A DNA stretch of 64,000 bases from Chinchilla lanigera (taxonomy: Eukaryota > Chordata > Mammalia > Rodentia > Chinchillidae), in NCBI RefSeq assembly GCF_000276665.1, contig NW_004955416.1, forward strand, positions 2,553,541-2,617,540, given 5' to 3'. The notes below the pieces were generated by a model. That model was not told the origin of the DNA. It saw nothing but the letters and a program-made list of their open reading frames with translations, and did no database searches. Of the stretch, positions 1-10,495 are shown piece after piece; the stretch's first letter is position 1; each line of letters begins with the position of its first letter. The position numbers and the translations under genes were made by a program.

Positions 1-300
1 AGCTGGGGCTCTGGGAAGGTGGTTGGGTTGTGGAGGCACTATACTTATATATAGATGAATCCACTGATGAGTTCATGGCCAAATGTGATGCTGAGAAGTG
101 GGTCTTGGTTGAAGAGAAGGGTCATTGACAGCATGGCCTGTATTCTTTTCCAGCTCCTCCCTTCTCTCTCTACTTCCTATCTTCCATGAGGTGAGCAGTT
201 TTCCTCCACCATGCCCTTTCACCATGCCCTTTCTTTCTCAGAGCTGGCCAACTATGAACTAGACCCCCTGGAAAGTGTAAACCAAATAAAAACCTCTTCA
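1..300 (+). mobile_element. MaLR-type LTR, 3' part (cut by window edge)
   Basis: The stretch ends with the block typical of mammalian MaLR LTRs: a 'gaactagacc...gtaaaccaaataaaaacctctt' type sequence that normally carries the LTR polyadenylation signal (AATAAA near 285). Its 5' end lies outside the window or is lost. The same 3' block recurs in the LTRs at 2674, 21179, 23001 and 29721. The exact subfamily is not determined. Confidence 0.6.
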
Positions 301-936
301 TTTACATTGTGAATATAATGTATCATGTCCAGCAAGAAGAAAGCTGCTAATATGAAATATAATAACCATATGTCTGTATGTAGGTTCTTTATTTGTTCCT
401 GAGAACTCTTTCCTCAATTCTGGAATAATGTCTGTGAGTGTCTCTTTTACTCCATTCTCCTTAATCTTTTCTTGTAGAGAATAACTGAACATGTGTCAGG
501 ACTCTTGCTTCTGTTGCCCATGTTTTTAACCTGTCTCATATTGGATAACATGGAATCTTATCTTGTTCTGCATCCTGGATAATATTTCCACTTTATGTTC
601 TAATTTGCTTTTTCTCTCTTTCAGCTGGATCTAATCTTCTGTTTAGTTCATTGTTGTTTTAACTTATGTCTAATGTGCTATTTTTTGTTTTAATAGGTTC
701 CTGCTGTTTTAATTCCACTTCTTCATATTTTTCCTCTTTCATTTATTGGTTTTATGGCTATAATGACTTGTCTGTAGTGGCAAGTTTCTTGATGTATTCT
801 GTTATTTCAGATGTTGAACTTACAGTTGGAATGGATTCATCTGTACAGCTACTGCAATGCCTAAAGTCAGTGTGCATTCCCTCAGAGGAAATTTTTGTTT
901 GATTCTTCCAGGTACTCCACATTACCAATTTTTTTT
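301..936. other. T-rich sequence, no gene seen
   Basis: A T-rich stretch with no recognisable gene. It may be the minus strand of an old L1-type LINE, but I see no diagnostic motif. The 64- and 78-codon frames here look like chance. Confidence 0.4.
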
Positions 937-1075
937 TTTTTATTTTAGAAATAAAAGGAGGAAAATACTAACAGATCTACAACATTTTACAAAATAGCAA
1001 AGGATCAGTACAGACATTACAGAGTTACAAACAGAGTGGTAGGGAATTAACAATGCTTATTGTATTTCCACATTA
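937..1075 (-). mobile_element. L1 3'-end-like repeat fragment
   Basis: A T-run is followed by AT-rich sequence with 'cattacagagttacaaac' and 'gtggtagggaattaac'. These resemble the second internal unit of the larger element at 3955-4560. The T-run at the low-coordinate end marks a poly(A) tail on the minus strand. Confidence 0.45.
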
Positions 1076-2449
1076 CCAATTTATTAATTTGGGAATACTT
1101 AATTTTTTTTTGTTTGTTTTGAGTTTCTTAGATCACAAGTACAAATTTGTTTGAGGTAAAACTTGAATGACCGGAGAATGTGTTTTATTTTGTCTCTACT
1201 CTTCATCTGAGCCAAGACAAATTTTCTTATTGTTTCTTTTAGTTGGTGAGCACATTTTCTTTGTCTTTTCATGGTGAATGTATCCCTTCAATGTCTGGCT
1301 TAGAGAGAGGCCACAGATCCTCTCTTTACTCTGGGTACTCAAGGTTATATGTCCCTAAATGGCTTTCCAACACATGCATTTTAATTACTACTATCAGAAA
1401 TTAATTTCCATAGTTTCAGCTTCACTTTACCAGTTTCTTTTCCATTTTCATTCTCTAGATATTTGTTTACTTTCTAATAAACTCAGTTACACAATTTCAA
1501 AGATAATTTTACCTTTTTGCACAGCATGTGCACCATGCTTATGCATATTTCATTATTTAACTGAATTTTAATTTGAATTGAGCATTCTGCATTTTTATTT
1601 ACAGCATATAGTAAACCTAGAATCTAATCCATCATATTTTGGAAATGAAAGACTGGTTTATAGCTTAAACCAAGCTTTATCAAATCAGACATGAGTGATG
1701 CTTTTACAGATCTGAAAATATATTTTTCCCTCAAGAATATCAATTTGCCTAATGCATAGTTCTAACCTGAGAATTCTATAGAAAGTGCTCCATTAACTTC
1801 ATATTTGTAATGTGAAAAAATCTAAGCTCCTAAGTAGCTTTCTTTTAAGAAATGTTTCTTTCTTTTAATTCTTTCTTTACTCTGGCCTGTTAATTACTCA
1901 AAGTTATATATCAGTGCTAGCCATTCTTTTGAAAGCATTTCTTAAAAAGTGGAATATTTTTGAACTATAGACTCAGGTCTTTTCCACATCTGGAGGCTTT
2001 CTTTGAATTTTTGTGGGTTTATTTTGTCTGTTTTCACCTCATCTCCAGCATATAACAACCATATGTTAGCTTTACACTGTTTTTCATATCTACTTTGGTA
2101 TTTTCAAGTACTTGATCCTTCTTAAGCTTTTTTGTCTTGTTTTTCATAATTGTGTCCTTTATTACGATCTAGGTGTTCTACATTGCTGAGTTCCTTCTTT
2201 ATTGTTTTTAATATACTAAAATTTTTCTCATAGTCTTATTTTTCTCTCAGTTTTTTTCTTTAGTTTTGTTAGCTTCTTTTTCATCTTGTCCTGTGGTATC
2301 TCATTTTTTATCTTTTTTTTTCCATGAAGCCCAAATTTCTTGAGTGTGCCAAGCATTTCTGAAAATATGGTCTGCTGGAAGTGCATTTTTTCTGAAGTAT
2401 CTTCTGTGTTTGAATTTTGTTGTTATTTTGGTTTGTTTATTTGTTTTGT
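1076..2449 (-). other. T-rich region, possible old LINE (minus strand)
   Basis: T-rich DNA whose minus strand between about 2090 and 2340 is rich in AAG, GAA and AAA codons. This suggests a decayed coiled-coil reading frame such as L1/HAL1 ORF1. No intact frame remains, so this is an inference from composition only. No other gene is seen. Confidence 0.3.
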
Positions 2450-2600
2450 GTTTGTTTTTGAGACATGGTCTCACTGTATAGTGCAGACTGGCCTGGAGTT
2501 CTCTATAGAGCCCAAGCTGCCCTCAAATTTACAGTGATCCTCTTGCCTCAGCCTCCTGAGTGCTGGGATTACAGGCATGCACCATCATGACTGCCTGTGC
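2450..2600 (-). mobile_element. B1 SINE (7SL-derived), near full length
   Basis: Read on the minus strand it runs from 'ggtgcatgcctgtaatccc' through 'aggaggctgaggcaagagg' to 'gagaccatgtctcaaaa' and an A-rich tail. This is the standard order of a B1/7SL-derived SINE. It is moderately diverged. Confidence 0.88.
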
Positions 2601-2673
2601 TTGACTTTTATATGTTGTATTTCTATGCTTCCTTCCCTCCCCCTTTTTGTAGAAGTAAAATGTATTTGATAGA

Positions 2674-3072
2674 TGTTATGGTTGATACACTGTGTTAACT
2701 TGGGGAGTCTAGAGGTTTGGCTAAGTGACTCAGCAGGAAGCCAGGGTGCTTACTTTGTATACATCCCGAGCCTGTGGAAGAGGAGGGCGTGGAGATTATG
2801 TGAGAGCTACACGCCCCTTAGGTGTGGGTAGCCTGTTTACAAAGTAAGGCAGAGAAAGAAGCTGCTTGCCGCAATTCCTCCCGTTTGCTCTGGCTGTTTG
2901 CTGTTCAGCTGCTATTCCCCCCTTTGCTCTTGTTGCTTTGCTGTCTTCTGCCTCGGAGCCAGCCAAGTATGGACTGAAACCTCCACAAACTGTAAGCTAA
3001 ATAAACCTTTCCTTCCTTCATTTTGGGCGTTGGGTATTTTGTCTCAGCAACGAGAGAAAAGTAACCAAGACA
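2674..3072 (+). mobile_element. Solo LTR, MaLR/ERVL-like, with 5-bp target duplication
   Basis: A 399-bp unit begins TGTTATGG and ends AAGACA. It is flanked on both sides by the same five bases, ATAGA (2669-2673 and 3073-3077). The 3' part (TATGGACTGAAACC, then GCTAAATAAACC) matches the 3' part of the LTRs at 29721 and 21179, with an AATAAA signal near 3000. TG...CA ends with a 5-bp duplication are what LTR integration followed by LTR-LTR recombination leaves. The 60-67-codon frames inside it are not genes. Confidence 0.82.
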
Positions 3073-3077
3073 ATAGA

Positions 3078-3954
3078 TCTTATTGCTAGATAGAGCTATT
3101 TTATACAAAACTTCTTAGCTCCAGAACAGTGAAGGAATAGTTCCTTTGACTTTCCTTCCCTAAATTTCTGGACACCCAATAAATTCTCTTTATGAAATTT
3201 TTAATATTATTTGGTTTTGGTCATGGGTCAGAAGAAATTCTAGTTTTTATACCTCCTCCTTCATCTGCTCACATACTGGGAGAATTTGGGGGTGGATAGT
3301 CTTCTAGACTTCATTTTATTTTCATATTTCAGCATAACACAGACATTTTCTTTATGGTCTGTAAGGTTTGACCACATACTGATCTCATCAACTTTCCTTG
3401 CTGCTTGCTACTCACTATCAAGCCAATTATATACAAAATTTTCTCTCCCTTTCTCGTCTTCACAACTCCTGGGGCTACGATAGACATGACTGAGCTTTTT
3501 GGCCCTTCAATCTGAAGCTTAAGGCTATTGCATTGAAATGATAAAATACAGGGTATTTTAACCCAGAATTTTTGCTTCTCAAATTGTGAACGTAATTGGG
3601 ACAATATCGGTCAATTTTTAAAATACTTTTTAAAGAATAGCTTTTAAAACTATTTCCTTCTATTACATTACTCTTTAAAAGAGGAATTCTGTATAGATTC
3701 CTATCGTTTTATTTCAATTTTGTTTAAATTGTTATATATTTATGTAATGCCTTTTGGTTCTTCCCTAGTTTTGCATCAGTCACATTTTTTGTTTGTTTCT
3801 TTGTTTTCAGTGCTCTTTGTTAATTTTTAGTAAGTTCTACGGAAAAAAAAAACCATGAAGCTACCCTTACATTGCCTGCCATCTTTCTTGTAATTTTCAA
3901 TTTTTTTTAAAAAAAGGAGGTATATATCTTTAGAAAGTCCTTTTGCTTCTTTTT
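3078..3954. other. No gene seen
   Basis: AT-rich sequence with several short T- and A-runs. The 91-codon minus frame at 3329-3604 has no recognisable domain. It overlaps a plus-strand frame and is treated as chance. Confidence 0.5.
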
Positions 3955-4560
3955 AAAATTTTGTTATTTTCTTTTTCTTTTTTTATTATTAATTGTTTAT
4001 TGGTACTGTTTTTTAAAAGAGAGTAGTAAAAAAAAAAAAAGAACAATAGCAGCATACCAACATCACAAAGATAAACAAAGCAACAACATTAAAAGTGATA
4101 CAGTGCTTCAAAACAAAATGATAGAAATTAACAGTGGTTGTTATATTACATATTGTTATCTTTAACTACGTTGCTCACATTGCCAGATGTAAGAATGGAA
4201 GATTGTTCAAACCATTAAAGAGAATAAAAAATAATTATTAGATAAAACATTAGCGATAATACAGAGTTTCACTAGACAAGATGGTAGGAATTCACCATGG
4301 TAATTCCATTGCATATTGTTGCCTTCAAATCACTTACTCAGATTACCAGATATAAGCATGCAAAATTGATCAAAATATAAAAAAATTTTAAGCATTAACT
4401 GTTCCTTTCAATATACTGGTACATTTTAGGTATACAATGATTACATCCATCATGGGGAATTTGCACCTATACATGATATAACTGGATTTTTTTCCCCATT
4501 TCCCCTACTCCTCATCCCCTCCCTATTTACAAAAGCTTTGTTTCCATTTTGTCCCTCTCC
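3955..4560 (-). mobile_element. L1 3'-end (3' UTR-like), minus strand
   Basis: On the minus strand it opens with a G-rich polypurine tract (complement of the C-rich run near 4490-4535), a hallmark of L1 3' UTRs. It continues through AT-rich sequence to an AATAAA signal and A-rich tail (complement of the T-rich stretch 3958-4010). Related copies lie at 27745-27900 (plus) and 56985-57180 (minus). It contains two diverged internal units about 158 bp apart (around 4090-4215 and 4248-4375). Confidence 0.6.
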
Positions 4561-5589
4561 TCTCATTTTTTTCTTGAGGCTAAATGATTTCCAGAGCTTG
4601 TTCTTTTCTATGCTAGTATGATCATTAGATTTTGTTTACTTTGATAACAACATACAAGGAAAATTGAATGAAAAATTTGGGCCTCTGTACCTTGCTTAGC
4701 CCATAGGCAAAGACTGACATCCATTCGCCTATTTGTGATTTCAAGCCTCCTTGCAGAGAGCTGCAGAGAGAGCACATCTGCAGCATCAAGAAGATGGATA
4801 AAACGTCCATTAAATGTGGAGGGGGAGACTGGAAGTTCCCCTTTCACTGCTTCTATTATCTCTCTTGATTAAGCTTATCAGAAACTGAAAAGGCAGGAAG
4901 AGTGCTTGACATCTAGAAGGAAAGGGGGAACTGTAAACCAGTCACCCAGAAGTGTCTGAAAATGAATGAATTAGGGAATATAATAAGCGTTTGGGTTATC
5001 TTAAGGTGCTTGGTTAAGACAAATGCTCATAAGCTTATCATAAGCTGGCAGTGAGACTAATCAACCTAACTTTGAAGGTCTGGGAAATGCGTTGCCTTTC
5101 TTTCTTCCTCTTTTTTCTTTCACAGGTGCAAGTGAAGAGTGGGTAGTGAATCGGTCTTAATTGGACCTGGGGTTTTCTGACTGTAATGGAGGGAGGAAAA
5201 GAGGAGAAGGAAAATGAAGGAAATCCGTGTGGTGATCATAATCATGCACCGCAATGAGATGAACCCCCAGGAAAGGAAGAGAGGGAGCTAATGAGCAGTG
5301 AGCAATAATAGGACTAATGACTATAGGTCCCATGTAATCAGAATACCTAGAATACAAAGATAGAAGGTGGCAGTCAGAGAGCGAGATGATTGAAATGAGA
5401 AAATGGAGGTCTTGCTGTGACTGGTAATGATAAGGTTCAGTGTATGATGATAAGACTTAACGGCTAAGGAACCAACAGGTATGGAAAAGTCTACCTTTGG
5501 GAGATACTGTAACTATCAAAATTGACAAGAGAACCTGGAGTTAAAATATTCATGGAATGAGTGGGAATAATCCAAGTCTGCAGATGACT
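4561..5589. other. No gene seen
   Basis: Mixed-composition sequence. Purine-rich DNA at about 5160-5480 faintly resembles minus-strand L2 but is too diverged to call. Short minus frames (60-80 codons) lack any known domain. Confidence 0.4.
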
Positions 5590-6110
5590 AAAATAGGAAC
5601 TTGTGTAACATTTTTTTTCTCTCAGACTTGCAAAGATAAAAATGATTGACAGGTTCCAGTACTGGCCAAGTGTGGGAGGAGTACAGCACAACATTTTCAT
5701 AGGAAGTCTAGCAATATTTATCCTAACTCTCATACTTTTCACTCAGCAGTTCCGTGAGGAGGAATTTATGCTACGTAAATAGTTGAACAAGAATGAAAGG
5801 CATTTATACAAGAATGTTGAATTGAAGAAATGTTTATAATTGTAAAGAACCATAAGTAATCTGGATACTTATCAATAGATAAAGTAATTAGAGAAGTAAA
5901 TTATCATATATCCACCAATAAAATATCCAACCAGTCAAAGAATGGAGGATTATTACATGGACAGACATGGAGAAGTGTCCACCATATTTTCTTAAGAAGG
6001 GGAGAAAAGATGTTGTTTTGTTTTTAAAATAATTTAAAAGTCATTAATTTCAAGAGGTTTTATAAGAAATATACTAAAACTAAAAAAGAAATATACATTT
6101 GAATATAAAA
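5590..6110 (+). mobile_element. Old L1M-type LINE relic (3' region)
   Basis: The order 'ctcagcagttcc', 'aggaatttatgct', 'catttatacaagaatg', 'tgtttataattgtaaag', 'ctggatacttatcaatag' and 'ggaggattattacatgg' matches the well-known 3' part of old mammalian L1M/HAL1 elements, with heavy divergence and A-rich sequence after it. Confidence 0.6.
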
Positions 6111-6124
6111 CGATAAAAGGAAAA

Positions 6125-6540
6125 TTACTGTTATGCGAAACCAGCTGTCGCGATTGTGTCAGGGACTTGTGGAATGCTGCAGGGACTTACTGAACCCAGA
6201 TCTCCACCCCGGGAACAGAGAGATCGAAGACTGCAGGACTGAGCCTCTCACCTCGGACTGAACAGGAACTTCCCTCAGCTGAGATGCGGAGGTTGTACCC
6301 CCATGCTGGTCCTGGGTCCTCTCTGACTGGCCCCAACTCTCATCACTCACCGTGCTCCCGTTGCCAGCCTTTCCCTTCTGATCTCTCACTGTTGACTTTA
6401 CTCCTGTTTCGTACCCTTATGCTTTACTCCTGTTTCGTACCCTTATGCTTTACTCCTGTTTCGTACCCTTATGCTTGATATTGCCAAAGGCCTTCAATGC
6501 CTGACTTTTTTTTGTCAATCAATATTTTGTCAATCAAATA
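6125..6540 (+). other. GC-richer insert of unknown origin, possible LTR
   Basis: This segment has clearly more G+C and CpG than its flanks, and starts abruptly after an A-rich L1 tail. It contains the 26-bp tandem repeat described separately and a short imperfect repeat (GTCAATCAATATT / GTCAATCAAATATT) near 6515-6540. The composition and sharp boundary suggest an LTR or other inserted sequence, but I recognise no family. The 76-codon minus frame and 64-codon plus frame in it show no known domain. Confidence 0.35.
6397..6474. repeat. Perfect 26-bp tandem repeat, 3 copies
   Basis: Three consecutive identical 26-bp units begin at 6397, 6423 and 6449. Each starts TTTACTCCTG and ends CCCTTATGC. 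Perfect identity points to recent expansion or ongoing length change. Confidence 0.97.
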
Positions 6541-6659
6541 TTAGCCCAGATGTTACTCTTTAGATAAATACTCTGTTTCCTCAGCCTCGTTTATTCTGTT
6601 TTATTTTCTGCACAGTATCACTTTTTAAAGATGCCTGTTTTTTTTTTTTTTTTGCTTAT

Positions 6660-6782
6660 TTTTTATTGTGTATAAGTTCCATTTGGGACAGGTACTCAGT
6701 ACTCACTGTGCGTTGCTCACCACTGGACTTCCAGGTACAGAAGAGTACTTGGCATATATTATGAGTGAGCGAATGAAGGAAA
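6660..6782 (+). mobile_element. L2 LINE 3' end
   Basis: The run from 'ttccatttgggacaggtac' through 'agagtacttggcatatatt' to 'gagtgagcgaatgaagg' follows the L2 3'-end pattern (stop of the gene region, 'cctggcacatagtagg', 'gaatgaatgaa'). Confidence 0.5.
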
Positions 6783-7792
6783 AGTTAGGAGATAGTCATG
6801 TACCTAGTGATGAAGCCTCATTTACCTGGTAAGCCCCACTTAGGGCCTTAGGGAAATTTTTGAAGCAACCAATTAAAAAGCTGTGTTTAATGACAAACCT
6901 CTGTTCCCACTGAGTGTTAGTAAGGACTCTTTTATTTGTTTGCAAAGGAGAGGTGATGAAGTGACAGTGGTAGTGGTGTATCCTATGCTTTATATACCAT
7001 GGCTGGACTTCTGAAAATTCCTTGCCCCTTATGCAAACTAATTCCAATTGGGTTACAATTTGGCTCAAACACTGCCATGTCTAGAAGGCTGAAAATTACC
7101 GAAGGAGTAAGAGATTAAAAGCCATTTGCTAGATTCATTCCTATCATATATTTTCTTATACATTTTTAATATTATGCTGAACGTCCAAACCTTGGCATTT
7201 GAATAATATGGATTGTACTCATGGCCGTAAGCCAATTTTAGGGATGACCAGAAAACACAGGCTTAAGCCAAGAAACACATTGCACTTCTGTGACCATATC
7301 AATTAGAATACTACTAAGCAAGTAATCTGCTGTAACTTAGCAAGTAATTGAATTTTTTATTGCAAAATTAGGATGTGGATTCTTTCTTTTTTGTGTGTGT
7401 GATGATCTGTGTATGTAAACGTTGGAATTGCTGTGGAAAAGAGAAGACCGAGCTGGTGGGAGGGCCAATCAGGATGAAGAAACCGCAGAAGTAGAGGAAG
7501 CGATAGAAACTGATGATATTATATCACTGAATCAGAATATATCTGAGGAGATATATATTCACTTCTGTATCCTAAAATGAAAATACTCTTAACTGCTGTA
7601 CAGGAAACCTAGATCTTAAGTCAGGCTCTAGTTCCACGTCTGCTATCCAGGAGATAATCTGCATCAGACAGTGTCACTGCTTTGATCATCAATGCTTTAA
7701 CATTTCTTTGGATTCAGTTCTCTGTGGTGTGGTGAGCACACACCCCTCAGCTACTAGAGCCACTTGGCCCCCAGGAATTTCCCAGTGACTCC
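6783..7792. other. No gene seen
   Basis: Unique-looking AT-rich DNA. The 90-codon minus frame at 6796-7068 has no known domain. Confidence 0.5.
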
Positions 7793-7872
7793 TTTTTTTT
7801 ATGGCATTGGGAGTCGAACTCAGGACCTTGTGCTTGCCAAGGCACTGTGCAGCTGAGCTATACACCTTAGTA
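7793..7872 (-). mobile_element. ID-type SINE (tRNA-Ala-derived)
   Basis: On the minus strand: 'gtatagctcagctgcac', 'gccttggcaagcacaagg', 'tcctgagttcgactccc' and an A-tail of eight. This keeps the tRNA-like A and B boxes. It is more diverged than the young copies elsewhere in the window. Confidence 0.85.
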
Positions 7873-8768
7873 ACTGTCTCCTTTAGGGATGTTAAAGCCC
7901 AGTTCCCTTCCCTCCTTGGGAAATTTCGCGGTATAATAAACACTCCAGACTTCCTGTAGAGCATGGCTTCTGCTCTTAGCTGTATCATGCCAGGTTCCCT
8001 TCCCGTTCCTGTCCTGAGCATCCTTCATGTACATTTGCATACAAGTCTTCATCTCAGAGCCTGATTCTAAGGCAGAGCCTCCTCAATGTGTACGAAAGGG
8101 TCAGTCAATTGGCAGAGAGTCTGAGTAATAGAGTAGCACTATAGGAAGAGATGGTTTTCCTTTGCTTAATTTGTGTTGGCTCCGGAGAAAACAGACTGCA
8201 ATGAAATTTTGTAGACTCTTCGTACCAAAAAGTCAGTTTTGAGTGTGTGAAATATACAACGTTTTAAAACTTCAAAATCATAAGAATTTACAATTATATA
8301 GATTTTAGCTCTTTAAAGTGGAGAATTATTTCTCTTGAATTTATATAAACCAAAGTCTCTGCTTACAAAATTACTTTTTCCTACATTGTCCTATATACAT
8401 TGTAGTACAACTGCTGTTGGATCATAGAAAATTTAACAGTATTGCAGAATATACCACTTAAGAAATTACTGGTTATGCCTTTGAAATTTACTTTGTGGTA
8501 CATTTCCTTAGTTAAAAAAGAAACAAATAAATAAAAAACCTGACTAATAATGTACTGAAATAACACCATTACACATGCTTAACACATGATAAAATAGAAT
8601 TAAAGAGCTAAGTCTTTTCTAATCTACTATTAATATAGAGCCACACAAGTTTCTGGCTCTAAATTTTATGTTTTTAACCTCAATGTATGTATAATATGTG
8701 ATAAAGCATTTTAAGTCAGTATCATAATATTCATGAAAAAATAATTCTTTTTAAAAATTGAATTCTGA
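7873..8768. other. No gene seen
   Basis: AT-rich unique sequence. The 110-codon minus frame at 7689-8021 overlaps the ID element and is not a gene. Confidence 0.5.
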
Positions 8769-8775
8769 GTCAGTA

Positions 8776-8910
8776 TAGGTGTATATCCTTTTGTTTTGTT
8801 TTGCTTTGTTCTTGAGACAGGGTCTTGCTATGTAGCCCAGGTTGTCGTCACACTCATGACGATCGTCCTGCCTGAGCCTCCTAAGTGCTGAGATTACAGG
8901 TGTGTGCTGG
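8776..8910 (-). mobile_element. B1 SINE with 7-bp flanking repeat
   Basis: A minus-strand B1: 'ctgtaatctcagcactta', 'ggaggctcaggcagg', 'gacaacctgggctac' and 'gaccctgtctcaag', then an A/C-rich tail. GTCAGTA occurs on both sides (8769-8775 and 8911-8917), a likely target-site duplication. Confidence 0.85.
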
Positions 8911-9061
8911 GTCAGTACAAAAAGGTCAAAAACCAAGAAGATTCAGATTGAATTTTTGTGAAATTTTTCTCACAGGAATGATTTTGGATTTTCTGTGTTT
9001 CTGTGTTTTAGTTATGTATTATAAAATGTTAAATGTTGCAGATAGTCAGGTACCTAGTCTA

Positions 9062-9110
<49 letters not shown>
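9062..9110. repeat. Compound (GT)n(AT)n microsatellite
   Basis: About eight GT units pass directly into about sixteen AT units. The short frame reading through it is an artefact. Confidence 0.98.
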
Positions 9111-9112
<2 letters not shown>

Positions 9113-9724
9113 CAATGTTAATCTACCTATCACTCTGCTGTTCTTTCTACAGGCTATAAGCTGGTGTAATTTGATGACTTTAGATAATCAGGAGGCAGAA
9201 TAGTTGCTGTAATTTAATGATGCATCTGGAAGTTGTTTAGCTATTTAATGGCCTCTAAACTTGCCCTCCTACACATTGCTCTGTATGCCACCCTTAGTGT
9301 CTTTTGTTAAGAAGCAGTACCTGTAGTTCCTAGCAGACAGATGGATAAATAGCAAATGGCTCATCGAAATTTGTCGTGAGTGAGTTGTAGTGAGTTGTTC
9401 AGGGAACTGGGCCTGAGAATTCAGAAATTAAATAGGTAAGTGGTTTACAAAGTCTCAGGAAAACAAATAAAATTCTACTTGTGACTGTAAACTTCTTAAT
9501 CACCTCTGATTGTCATTATTGGATACCATAATTCTGATAAACACATTTGTGAAAGTGTTCAATATAAGATCTATTATGCTATAAATATAGTATGAATAAT
9601 AAGAAAAGTATGAACTCTATGCTTAGACTTGAATTAAAACTCAGGCATTTCTGCTCATAAGCTATGTAATATTAGATCATTATTTAACATTCTTTTAAGT
9701 ATCATGTTAATGATATGCAACTGG
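9111..9724. other. No gene seen; possible MIR trace at 9625-9715
   Basis: Unique AT-rich DNA. The piece 9625-9715 has the order 'cttgaattaaaactcagg', 'ataagctatgtaatatt', 'tatttaacattc', which weakly resembles a plus-strand MIR core. Confidence 0.35.
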
Positions 9725-10035
9725 CCATCAGCATCTGTGTGTCTGCATCTGTGAATTCAACCAATGTAGATCAAAGATATTAGAGAAAGTGTGTCTATAC
9801 TGAACATGTACAGAGTTTTCTTCTTGTCATGGTTCCTTCAGTAATTTAGAATACTTACTATTATGTTACACTATTTATATTCATTTGTGTCATATTAGGT
9901 ATCACAAGTAGTGCTGATTTATATTAAGTATATTGGAGTCTGTGCATAGTTTACATGCAAAGGCATCATTTTATATCTGGGTCTCAGGTAACAATAGGAG
10001 ATCCCAAACCAATCCCACACGGACACTGAGGGACA
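9725..10035 (-). mobile_element. MER2-type DNA transposon (Tigger-derived)
   Basis: The segment contains 'ctatactgaacatgtacag', 'ttcttgtcatggttcc', 'tgcatagtttacatgcaa' and 'cacggacactgagggac'. This is the order of a non-autonomous MER2-like element read on the minus strand. A second copy in the opposite orientation is at 24081. Confidence 0.75.
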
Positions 10036-10391
10036 ACAGAAAATAACAATGGGATTCAAATATCTTTGTAGGAGCAGTTATACTGATTATGTAAGTTAAT
10101 GTAGGGAAAGGCTTAGTTATCCTTTAATAAATGGTAGTTATTTTTGTTGGTGGTGGTAGAAAACACATGAGATTGGAAAATTTCTTATGGGCTGAATGTT
10201 AATCTTGGCCCACAGAGATACTAATCAAAACAAAATGACCGGTAAGAATTTATAGATTGTTCACAGTTCACATGGCCTGGGGCCTATACATGTCTTTGTC
10301 ATAATCCATAAGACTCAAATCAATAATCATTTTTTAAGTCCCTCTTACATGTATGGTAGTGTTTAGGCACTTACAGAATTTAAGAAATTCA

Positions 10392-10477
10392 GGGGGCTGG
10401 GGATTTAGCTCAGCGGCAAAAGCGCCTGCCTGGCATGCGCAAGGTCGTGAGTTCGGTTCCTGGTACCGGAGAAAAAC
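10392..10477 (+). mobile_element. Young ID SINE with 18-bp target duplication
   Basis: Sequence runs 'ggctggggatttagctcagc' through 'gcctgcctggcatgcgc' and 'gtgagttcggttcc' to 'taccggagaaaaac'. It is flanked by perfect 18-bp copies of CAGAATTTAAGAAATTCA (10374-10391 and 10478-10495). Unusually there is no long poly(A): the GAGAAAAACC end meets the target duplication directly. Confidence 0.96.
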
Positions 10478-10495
10478 CAGAATTTAAGAAATTCA

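Noticed and set aside
6397..6474. CRISPR-like 26-bp repeats
   Set aside because: Units are directly adjacent with no spacers, and the genome is mammalian.
9062..9110. Possible Z-DNA or promoter TATA cluster
   Set aside because: It is a simple GT/AT microsatellite with no other promoter signal.
10392..10477. tRNA gene call from A- and B-box motifs
   Set aside because: The sequence is an ID SINE flanked by target duplications. No tRNA cloverleaf or anticodon arm is kept.
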